A stretch of 25,653 nucleotides of DNA from JAJFUG01 sp964473155 (GTDB lineage Bacteria > Gemmatimonadota > Glassbacteria > GWA2-58-10): contig CAYYNT010000069.1 in NCBI GenBank assembly GCA_964473155.1, forward strand, positions 1 to 25,653. The letters run 5' to 3'. The notes beneath the pieces are model-generated. The model saw nothing but the letters and a program-made list of their open reading frames with translations. It ran no database searches and was not told where the DNA came from. Below are positions 1 to 6,612 of the stretch, one piece after another (position 1 is the first letter of the stretch; each line of letters starts with the position of its first letter). The position numbers were made by a program, and so were the translations under genes.

Positions 1-10
1 GAGGTTTCAT

Positions 11-1219
11 ATGTTGAAAAAAATGGCACATGCCATCTTCACCGCCGGAGTGGCCGTGGCGTTCGTCGCGCTTCCCCTGTTCGCGCAGGGCATCGAACGC
101 AAGGAGTATACCGGCCTGGACAAGTATCCCTCACAGGGCCGGCCGGACGCTTCTTCATTCGTCGGCATCCGCGCCGCGGAATTCCTGACCATCCCGGTCG
201 GGGCACGCGCTATCGGTATGGGCGGCGCTTATTCCGCCGTGGCGGATGATATCTCCTCGATCTGGTGGAACCCGGCCGGTCTGGGCTTCCTCCAGAACAA
301 GGAAGTTATGTTCAACGTGGTCGATTACACGCTCGACCTGACCTACAACTATGCCGCCGCCGCCGTCCCGGTGCTGGACAACCGCATGACTGTCGGCGCT
401 TTCTTCGGTTACCTGGACATCCCGGACGAGGAAATCACCACTATCACAAGCCCGAACGGCACGGGCAGCTTCTACAACGCCTATGACTTCCAGATGGGCG
501 GTTCGCTGGCTTACAACCTGTCCGACCGCTTCACCGCCGGCGTCAACCTGAAGTACATCCATCAGGATTTCTTCCAGGACATTTCCGGCAACGCGTTCGG
601 AATCGATGCCGGCGCGATCTATCACACCGAGCTGATGGACCGGGAAATCCGTTTCTCCTTCGCCATCCAGAACCTCGGCACCAACATCACCATGCGCGGC
701 GACAAGATCCGCACCTCTCTACCGCCCCAGTCCATGACCGGAGGCATTCCGGACGGGTACGGCGACTATTCCACCGATCCGTACGCCATGGTGAACCGCT
801 CCACCCGTGAGGCGTATTTCCTGACCCACACCTATCGCCTCCCGACAGTGGTCAAGATCGCGCTCGCCTACAACCTCTATACGAGCGAGAAGGCGAACTG
901 GCTGGCCGCCGGAGAAATCTGGCGCAACAGCAACATCCCGATCAGCTACACCATGGGCACCGAAATGAACTACAACTTCACCCCCTTCCTCAGCGGCGCG
1001 CTCCGTCTGGGCTGGGAAGTGAAGACCGACGAGTACACCGAGGACACGGATGAGATGGGCTACGCCTATTACGGCGATGATCCCACCATGCGCGGCTTCA
1101 GTTTCGGCGGTGGCTTCAAGCAGGCGTTCGGCACCCGCAACATCAGCTTCAACTATGCTTACAAGAACAAGGGCCGTCTCTCCGCCGACAACTTCTTCAC
1201 AGTCGGCGTGGGCTTCTGA
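11..1219 (+). CDS. PorV/PorQ-family outer-membrane beta-barrel protein
   Basis: A 402-aa protein. The ATG follows GAGG with 6-nt spacing. An N-terminal signal peptide (about residues 1-25, ending LPLFAQG) is followed by the family block around residues 55-95, where FLTIPVGARAIGMGGAYSAV precedes ADDISSIWWNPAGLG. This glycine-rich start, the 'NPAGL' turn and the alternating aromatic strands that follow are typical of the PorV/PorQ (FadL-like) barrel family. The C-terminus (FFTVGVGF) ends in phenylalanine, as expected for an outer-membrane barrel. PorV proteins of Bacteroidota shuttle type IX secretion cargo at the cell surface. Many FCB genomes carry paralogues of unknown role, so the family call is firm and the secretion role is inference. 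A protein with a sorting tail of the T9SS type is encoded at 6613-10182. The promoter lies outside the window. Confidence 0.88.
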   Translation: MLKKMAHAIFTAGVAVAFVALPLFAQGIERKEYTGLDKYPSQGRPDASSFVGIRAAEFLTIPVGARAIGMGGAYSAVADDISSIWWNPAGLGFLQNKEVMFNVVDYTLDLTYNYAAAAVPVLDNRMTVGAFFGYLDIPDEEITTITSPNGTGSFYNAYDFQMGGSLAYNLSDRFTAGVNLKYIHQDFFQDISGNAFGIDAGAIYHTELMDREIRFSFAIQNLGTNITMRGDKIRTSLPPQSMTGGIPDGYGDYSTDPYAMVNRSTREAYFLTHTYRLPTVVKIALAYNLYTSEKANWLAAGEIWRNSNIPISYTMGTEMNYNFTPFLSGALRLGWEVKTDEYTEDTDEMGYAYYGDDPTMRGFSFGGGFKQAFGTRNISFNYAYKNKGRLSADNFFTVGVGF

Positions 1220-1236
1220 CCCGCTTTGAAACGGAA

Positions 1237-1271
1237 GCCCTCCCCCGGAAACCCGGGGGAGGGCTTTTTTT
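1237..1271 (+). terminator. Rho-independent terminator of the PorV-like gene
   Basis: A perfect 12-bp GC-rich stem (GCCCTCCCCCGG, 1237-1248, pairing with 1253-1264) encloses a four-base loop and is followed by seven T residues (1265-1271). It sits 18 bases after the stop codon and between two convergent genes. Confidence 0.95.
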
Positions 1272-1311
1272 CTCATGCCTGCTCGATTACAGTATACAAT
1301 CCTGCATGAAT

Positions 1312-1998
1312 CTAATCCTTGAACCGGTAGCCCACCCCGCGAACCGTGCGGATATACTTGGCCGCGGAGCCAAGTTTCCTGCGCAGCGAGGCGATCTGGA
1401 AATCGATCGAGCGCTCGGTCACCGGGTAGCCGTAACCATGCACCCCCTCGACTATCTGATTGCGGGTGAAAACCCAGCCTGGGCGGCGGGCCAGATAATG
1501 CAGCACGCGGAACTCGGTCGAGGTAAGCTCCACCGGTTTGTTCTCGGCCAGCACCTCATGCCGGACCGGGTTGATAACCAGATCCTGAAGCTGGATCGTG
1601 GATGTCTCGTCTGTCTGCTCCTTGGACTTGCGCCTGAGCACCGCGCGCACGCGGGCGATCAGCACCCGCGGGCTGAACGGCTTGGTGATATAGTCATCCG
1701 CGCCCAGTTCCAGCCCGGCCACGATATCGCTGTCCTCGCTCCTGGCGGTGAGCATGACTATCGGAATGTGCGAGGTTTTGGGATCGCGCTTGATCATCTT
1801 GCATATTTCCATCCCGTCAAGGCCCGGCAGCATCAGGTCCAGTATCACCAGGTCCGGGAGCTTCGTGACGAGCAGTCGCAGCGCATCCTCGCCGGTGACC
1901 GCGCCATCGACCGTGTAACCCTCCTCGCTCAGGTTGTAGCGCAGGAGCTCCAGGATGTCCTCATCGTCTTCGACCAGCAGCACGTGTTTTTTAGCCAT
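1312..1998 (-). CDS. OmpR/PhoB-family response regulator
   Basis: A 228-aa two-component DNA-binding regulator. Residues 1-120 form the receiver: acidic pocket E10-D11-D12, phospho-acceptor D54 in LDLMLPGLDG, T84 in VMLTAR and K106 in DDYITKPFSP. Residues 133-228 form a winged-helix domain of the Trans_reg_C type, with the ending RTVRGVGYRFKD. The run VMLTAR...GLELGADDYITKPFSP closely resembles PhoB, the phosphate-regulon activator. No PhoR kinase or pst genes are in the window, so the regulon is not established. A PhoB/PhoP-like direct repeat with a -10-like hexamer lies just upstream (2038-2069), suggesting autoregulation. The gene converges on the PorV-like gene and diverges from the glycan operon. 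Confidence 0.93.
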   Translation of the reverse strand: MAKKHVLLVEDDEDILELLRYNLSEEGYTVDGAVTGEDALRLLVTKLPDLVILDLMLPGLDGMEICKMIKRDPKTSHIPIVMLTARSEDSDIVAGLELGADDYITKPFSPRVLIARVRAVLRRKSKEQTDETSTIQLQDLVINPVRHEVLAENKPVELTSTEFRVLHYLARRPGWVFTRNQIVEGVHGYGYPVTERSIDFQIASLRRKLGSAAKYIRTVRGVGYRFKD

Positions 1999-2037
1999 TT
2001 TTATCCGCCGTTGTTGAAGGGTTCAACCTACGGCATA

Positions 2038-2069
2038 AAAATAATTCCGTTATGTTAGTTTTTCGTTAG
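2038..2069 (-). promoter_or_regulatory. Candidate PhoB/PhoP-type box and promoter
   Basis: On the minus strand, CTAACG (2069-2064) and CTAACA (2058-2053) are exactly 11 bp apart, the helical period used by PhoB and PhoP half-sites. After a 9-nt gap comes TATTTT (2043-2038), a -10-like hexamer 40 bases before the regulator's ATG. This layout, where the box replaces the -35, is typical of Pho promoters. Only one repeat pair is visible and the match is by eye. Confidence 0.45.
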
Positions 2070-2262
2070 AAATAAGAGAGATATAGGACAGATCGAACTG
2101 ATGATTCTAATATTTGCCCTCCGGCTGTTATTCTCCTAACAATTTCAGCATGTAACAAACGTCCTATTCCTCGAAAAACGGCAGAGCCTCCGCCGCAATT
2201 GACTTTCGAGGCGACTGGAGTTTTATTTCAATCCGGAGTGTATTTTCCAACACGGAGCGGGA

Positions 2263-3597
2263 ATGTTCAAATTTGAAAAAAAACATATTCTGATCATCCT
2301 GATTTCCGGAGCGGCACTTCGGATAGCGGTTTATGCGCTGATGCCGCCGACACTGTACCCGGATTCATATAAATATATGGCCCAAGCCGAAATGTTCCAT
2401 CGCTTCGACCTGAGCGGCTACAGTGGTCTTGCCCCCGGCTATTCCCTTGTCATCGCCGCGTTTGGTGGAAACATTCAAGCCCTGACACTGTTTCAGGCTG
2501 GAATAGGACTGGTTACAAGCCTTTTGCTCTATTTCATTTTCGGACTTCTGAGCGGAAGCAGCCGGATTGGTCTGGCCGGAGCACTCGTATACGCTCTCAG
2601 CCCATTCCAGGCAGTATTCGAGCGTGATGTGCTGACAGAGAGCCTGACCACATTTCTGACTGCCCTGACTGTATATCACCTGATCCGCATTCACAGTGGA
2701 CAAGACAGGCCACACAACTGGCTGTTTATGGGTCTTTCGGCTTCATTGGCTGCTGCACTGCGGCCAGTTATGCAGTTTCTCCCTCCTCTGGCCGCGCTCC
2801 TGGCAGTTCTGGCTTATTATATGCAAAACCGGAAGAAAAGCCTGTCCAATGCAGCATGGAGAACGGTGCTGGCAGTTCTGCCGGCAGTGATAATAATCGG
2901 GGGCTGGAGCGCTTTCAATTACCATCGCTTCAACTATTTCAGCCTGACTATCCTGACCGGTTTTCATCTTACAAATCACAGCGGCGCGTTCATGGAAAAG
3001 GCCCCGCCTGAATATGCCGATATTGCTGCCATTTACCTTAAACACCGTCAGGAGATGATAGCCCTGACAGGCAGGCACGGAAATACGATCTGGCGTGCGC
3101 TTCCCGAACTGGAGGCCGTCACCGGCCTGAGCCGGGCCGAGCTTTCCAAACGGTTCACCAGCCTGTCGGTGCGCCTGATTCTGGATAATCCGTTGCCTTA
3201 TCTTCGTCAGGCAGCCAAGGGATTCATAATTTTCTGGCTGCCCTGCTGGTACAACGGCGAACAGGGACTGCTGCCCGCCCTGCGTTCAGGAGACCTGGCC
3301 GAGCGCCTTCTGCTCTGGCCATGCACCCTCGCCCAGGCGCTGCTTACGGCGGTTTTCATGGGCTTGCCATTTGCTCTGGCGCTGAACCGCAAAATGCGGG
3401 ACCAGGTCAAGCCGAACCTTGGACTGATAGCCCTTTACGCGATTGTGACGGCTACGGCTGTCCTTTCGACGCTCACTGAATTCGGCTCCAACGATCGTTT
3501 CGAGCAGCCGGTTGAGCCGTACGTCCTGGGTATCGGGTTGTACGTTCTTTTACGCCTCTTTTTTCCGGACAAGGAAAGAATACAGGCGACCAGATGA
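2263..3597 (+). CDS. Polytopic membrane protein, probable GT-C-fold glycosyltransferase
   Basis: A 444-aa integral membrane protein. The ATG follows GGAG with 5-nt spacing. Many hydrophobic helices span the sequence. The first extracytoplasmic loop (about residues 28-60) contains YPDSYKYM followed by GLAPGYSLVIAAF. An acidic residue in the first loop, here D34, is a GT-C hallmark shared by PMT/ArnT-like enzymes that use lipid-linked sugars. Polar soluble stretches at about residues 240-300 could be a periplasmic domain. It overlaps the flippase gene by 4 bp (ATGA), so the operon probably makes or decorates a lipid-linked glycan. Donor and acceptor cannot be read from the sequence. An O-antigen ligase or polymerase-like role is an alternative. 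Confidence 0.7.
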   Translation: MFKFEKKHILIILISGAALRIAVYALMPPTLYPDSYKYMAQAEMFHRFDLSGYSGLAPGYSLVIAAFGGNIQALTLFQAGIGLVTSLLLYFIFGLLSGSSRIGLAGALVYALSPFQAVFERDVLTESLTTFLTALTVYHLIRIHSGQDRPHNWLFMGLSASLAAALRPVMQFLPPLAALLAVLAYYMQNRKKSLSNAAWRTVLAVLPAVIIIGGWSAFNYHRFNYFSLTILTGFHLTNHSGAFMEKAPPEYADIAAIYLKHRQEMIALTGRHGNTIWRALPELEAVTGLSRAELSKRFTSLSVRLILDNPLPYLRQAAKGFIIFWLPCWYNGEQGLLPALRSGDLAERLLLWPCTLAQALLTAVFMGLPFALALNRKMRDQVKPNLGLIALYAIVTATAVLSTLTEFGSNDRFEQPVEPYVLGIGLYVLLRLFFPDKERIQATR

Positions 3598-4976
3598 GTC
3601 AGGAAAACGTGGAGAAAGACAGCTTTCTGGATGAAACCCTGCGCCGTCTGCGTGGGCCTGGAGCCGGAGCGCTTCTGGCCCGTGGCTCGCTTGTTTCGTT
3701 CATAGTTAAATCGGCCGGGATTCTGCTGGCTCTTCTGCCGCAGCTTGTGCTCACCCGGTTGATGGGGGCCGCGCGCTACGGGGTGTACACTGTTGCCCTG
3801 AACTGGATCTGGGTTCTGGCGGTTTTCGGGAAATTCGGCCAGGATACGGCGCGGGTGCGTTTTCTTGCCTCTTTTCAGTCGCTGGGAGACTGGGGTGCTT
3901 TCCGGGGACTGCTGCGCTGGAGCACCGCCACGGTGCTGGGTATAAGCTGTCTGATAGGCCTGGGTGTTGTGATGTTTGTGCAGGTGGCAGGAGATCGAAT
4001 TTCTGTCGAGATGGCCCGGTCGCTTCTTCTGGGTGGAGCACTTCTCCCAGTGCTGACTCTGCTGGCTTTGAACAGCGCCGCCCTTCAATCAGTAAAGCGC
4101 GTGGCTGCCGCCGAGACACCGCGGCTCTCCGGACATATAGTCCTGGCTCTGCTGGCCGGAGCTGCCATGCTTGTGCCGGGATTTGCCTTCTCCCCCTCGG
4201 AAGTCATGGGCCTGACTTTGGCGGCGAACCTTATTTCTCTGGGTCTCGGGATTATTATCCTCCGCCGCAGTCTGCCGCAGGCGGTTCTTTCCGCACATCC
4301 GACGTACACTCCCCGCCTCTGGACAGCAGTGGGTCTGGCCATGCTTGCAGTCAACGGTCAGTTCCTGGTCCTCAGCCGCATCGATATCCTGATGCTAAAG
4401 TTTTTCGTGACGGACTCCGAGGTTGGGATATATTCCATTGCCTCGCGGCTGGCCCTGGCCGTTCCATTCGGGCTGGACGTTGTTTCTATGATAGCCGCTC
4501 CGCTGGTATCTCAGCTTTATACGGAAAAACGATTTAACGAACTACACCGGGTGGTGCACCTGGCGGTGAGTTGGTCAGCCATGATTTCATTCGCCATCTT
4601 TATCGTGCTGAGCGCGGGTGGCAATCTTTGGCTGGGTCTGTTCGGCCCTTCGTTTCCTGCCGGGCGTCTGCCTCTGGTCATACTTTGCGCAGGACAGCTT
4701 TTCAATGCCCTGACCGGCCCCTGTGGACTTCTGCTGACCATGACCGGCCGTGAGCGGCAGCTCGCCATACTTGTAAGCCTGGCATTGCTGGCCAATGCCG
4801 CTCTCAACTGGCTGCTCATACCGAAGATGGGTTCCAACGGGGCGGCGCTTGCCACCTGCGCGGTCACAGTAGTCTGGAACGTGGCCGCGGTCATTCTGAT
4901 TCGCCGCAGTCTTGGCCTATGGTGCGTCTGGGGATTGAGCGGAAGGCCGATTATCTCAAAAGAGAGTCAGGGATGA
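3594..4976 (+). CDS. Oligosaccharide flippase, Wzx/MOP superfamily
   Basis: A 460-aa protein with a soluble N-terminus of about 30 residues, then roughly twelve to fourteen hydrophobic helices. The first helix region reads SAGILLALLPQLVLTRLMG, followed by GAARYGVYTVALNWIWVLA, the usual start of polysaccharide flippases ('...ltRllgpaeyGlyala'). A later block (residues about 255-285, VLSRIDILMLKFFVTDSEVG then IYSIASRLA) matches the family's second half. Such proteins move undecaprenyl-linked oligosaccharides across the inner membrane. The start overlaps the preceding stop (ATGA) and the stop overlaps the next start in the same way, so the three genes are probably translationally coupled. Confidence 0.88.
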   Translation: MSQENVEKDSFLDETLRRLRGPGAGALLARGSLVSFIVKSAGILLALLPQLVLTRLMGAARYGVYTVALNWIWVLAVFGKFGQDTARVRFLASFQSLGDWGAFRGLLRWSTATVLGISCLIGLGVVMFVQVAGDRISVEMARSLLLGGALLPVLTLLALNSAALQSVKRVAAAETPRLSGHIVLALLAGAAMLVPGFAFSPSEVMGLTLAANLISLGLGIIILRRSLPQAVLSAHPTYTPRLWTAVGLAMLAVNGQFLVLSRIDILMLKFFVTDSEVGIYSIASRLALAVPFGLDVVSMIAAPLVSQLYTEKRFNELHRVVHLAVSWSAMISFAIFIVLSAGGNLWLGLFGPSFPAGRLPLVILCAGQLFNALTGPCGLLLTMTGRERQLAILVSLALLANAALNWLLIPKMGSNGAALATCAVTVVWNVAAVILIRRSLGLWCVWGLSGRPIISKESQG

Positions 4977-5758
4977 AAGAGCAACAGGAACCTTTGACCA
5001 CGCGCCAGTTCTGGGCTGACCAGTGGGCGAATAAAAAGGAACATGGTCTTCCTTTTAACCCCCGGCGTGGATCGTTTGGCAGTATACACAAATTGCTGCA
5101 AAAAATCCTTCCGCACGATTCAAAACTGTCATTTCTTGAAATCGGCTGCTACCCCGGAAGGTTCATGTGGTATTTCGAGCGCTTTTTCGGCTACCGGGTG
5201 GAGGGAGTGGAATACATAGACTGGTGCTGTGAGCGCACCGGGGAGCTTCTTCTGCGGGCAGGCGTCAACAGCGCCGCTGTCCACTACCTGGATTTCATCT
5301 CATGGGAACCGGAAGCGCATGAACAATGGGACGTGGTTGCAAGCTTCGGCTTTGCAGAACACTTCTCGGATTATGTGGACATAGTGGCAAAACATGCCAG
5401 GCTTGTAAGGCCCGGCGGCTGGCTGGTGCTGGAAATACCCAACCACACCGGATTCTACGGTCGCATCCTGAAAATTTTGGATCCGGTTGCATGGAGCGTG
5501 CATAACCGTATCGGGCTGGAACAGCTTGAATCATCAGTGGCCCGTATCGAAGAAATGCAAATCATCGCCGCGAAGCCTTGCGGCAAGTTCAGCCTCGCAC
5601 ATGTCTGCCTGCTGGAACGAAGCCGGAAAGCGGGCAGGCTGATCCATCTTGCGGTCCTCGGTATGAAACTGGCCCTTGAGCTTTTGATGTATCCTTTTCC
5701 CCGCAGCCGGAGTCTAAGCCCATATCTGGTTGTGGTGGCGCGTAAGCAATCCCGCTGA
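4973..5758 (+). CDS. Class I SAM-dependent methyltransferase
   Basis: The ATG at 4973 overlaps the flippase stop as ATGA, giving 261 aa. An upstream in-frame ATG at 4919 would lie deep inside the flippase gene and is rejected. The Rossmann-fold SAM motif I reads LSFLEIGCYPGRFMWYF (about residues 52-68), a Gly-rich loop after a beta strand. The acidic end of strand 2 is VEGVEYIDW, motif II-like VVASFGFAEHF follows, and motif III is LVRPGGWLVLEIPN. This is the Methyltransf_11/23 pattern. Context (flippase and membrane glycosyltransferase) suggests it methylates a sugar or lipid-linked glycan intermediate. The acceptor is unknown. Confidence 0.88.
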   Translation: MKEQQEPLTTRQFWADQWANKKEHGLPFNPRRGSFGSIHKLLQKILPHDSKLSFLEIGCYPGRFMWYFERFFGYRVEGVEYIDWCCERTGELLLRAGVNSAAVHYLDFISWEPEAHEQWDVVASFGFAEHFSDYVDIVAKHARLVRPGGWLVLEIPNHTGFYGRILKILDPVAWSVHNRIGLEQLESSVARIEEMQIIAAKPCGKFSLAHVCLLERSRKAGRLIHLAVLGMKLALELLMYPFPRSRSLSPYLVVVARKQSR

Positions 5759-5768
5759 ACGCCACCCC

Positions 5769-5978
5769 TCAAAGCCGCTGGAAAGGGCTGGGCAATCGCA
5801 GCGCAACTCTCAGCACCAGAAGAGCCAGGATTGCACCGGCGCATGTGAACAGCAGCGCCGTTTCATTGAACACAAACCACCCGTCAGAACCAAACAGCGC
5901 GCCCGCCATTCCACCGCTCAATCCGGCAGCCAGCCTGAGCCAGCCGCCGACTCTGTTTTCCGGTCTCCCTCGTCGCAT
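5769..5978 (-). CDS. Small two-helix membrane protein (unknown function)
   Basis: A 69-aa protein with a basic N-terminus (MRRGRPENRVGG) and two hydrophobic segments, about residues 14-31 and 38-60, the second reading ETALLFTCAGAILALLVLRV. The ATG is preceded by GAGGTGAG at good spacing, and that Shine-Dalgarno overlaps the stop region of the upstream lipoprotein gene (9-bp gap), which suggests coupled translation. No family recognised. It converges on the methyltransferase gene, whose stop is 10 bp away. The ribosome-binding site and tight coupling make it a credible gene despite its size. Confidence 0.62.
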   Translation of the reverse strand: MRRGRPENRVGGWLRLAAGLSGGMAGALFGSDGWFVFNETALLFTCAGAILALLVLRVALRLPSPFQRL

Positions 5979-5987
5979 AGTCTCACC

Positions 5988-6449
5988 TCATCTCACACTG
6001 ATTCTTACCCGGCAGAAAGCGCAATTGCCCTCGGCCCGGGACGCCACCTCCAGCCAGTACTCTCCGCTTTCGAGGTCAGCGATCTCGCCCTGAAGTTCAA
6101 AAGTGCATTGGCAGCGGCAAGGCTGGTTCACATGCGCCGTCTCCACCACCCGCAGGACATCTTCATATTTGCGCAGTTCAAGAGATACACTGTCCAGACA
6201 GCAGTTGAAAACCGCTCCCCGGTGGATAAACCGGACCTGCCCGCCCTGCAAGGTCACCGCCAGCTCGTCTTCGCGGCTGGCCGAGGCCAGATCCATGACT
6301 TCGCCCCGGCACCCGCTCATGCCGCTCAAAGCGACGGAGGCCTGGCTCCCGGTGTCCAGGGGCAAGTGAGTGACGCTGTCTTTGCAGGCAAGAAACAGCA
6401 GACCCCCAAGAAGCATAGTCTGGGAAAGGATTGCCCGCCGATCAAGCAA
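5988..6449 (-). CDS. Cysteine-rich putative lipoprotein (unknown function)
   Basis: The best start is a TTG at 6449, preceded by TCTGGAGG with 5-nt spacing, giving 153 aa. A longer ATG reading from 6530 puts 27 unlikely residues before the signal. The N-terminus MLDRRAILSQTMLLGGLLFL then AC has positive charges, a hydrophobic core and a lipobox-like L-A-C, so the mature protein would start at lipidated C22. The mature part holds eight more cysteines (about residues 47, 83, 84, 111, 113, 115, 143, 146), including CRCQC and CAFC, which could be disulfides or a metal site. The rest looks beta-rich. No family recognised. Downstream lies a coupled 69-aa membrane protein. Upstream are a hairpin and the giant surface-protein gene. 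Confidence 0.65.
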   Translation of the reverse strand: MLDRRAILSQTMLLGGLLFLACKDSVTHLPLDTGSQASVALSGMSGCRGEVMDLASASREDELAVTLQGGQVRFIHRGAVFNCCLDSVSLELRKYEDVLRVVETAHVNQPCRCQCTFELQGEIADLESGEYWLEVASRAEGNCAFCRVRISVR

Positions 6450-6534
6450 TCGAACCTCCAGAGTAATGTTGACTGCAACCGGGGGGGCATTTTGAGGGAA
6501 CCTGCTGAGGCCGGGGGGAGGAAGAAACATTTGT

Positions 6535-6570
6535 GGCTGCCCGGGGCGTGGCCGACGCCCCTGGGCAGCC
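6535..6570 (-). terminator. Strong intercistronic hairpin (possible attenuator/terminator)
   Basis: A roughly 15-bp GC-rich stem with one bulged base (GGCTGCCCGGGGCGT against its complement) lies 43 bases after the giant gene's stop. In the minus-strand transcript it is followed by ACAAATGTTTC, which is not a clean U-tract. It may end most transcription or act as an RNA-stability hairpin before the lipoprotein gene. Confidence 0.5.
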
Positions 6571-6612
6571 GCTAAAGCCGGGATCCCCCCTCGTCTCCCG
6601 GACTTTATACCG

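Noticed and set aside
1306..2058. 250-codon plus-strand ORF
   Set aside because: It is antisense to the response regulator, whose motifs are complete, and it runs into the terminator region.
3435..4088. 217-codon minus-strand ORF
   Set aside because: It is antisense to the glycan operon and spans two genes; Gln/His/Pro-rich composition without a domain.
4919..4972. Upstream start for the methyltransferase
   Set aside because: It would add 18 residues read from within the flippase gene. The ATGA overlap at 4973 matches the preceding gene junction.
6479..6490. G7 tract as a phase-variable switch in the lipoprotein gene
   Set aside because: With the better-supported TTG start at 6449 the tract lies outside the coding region.
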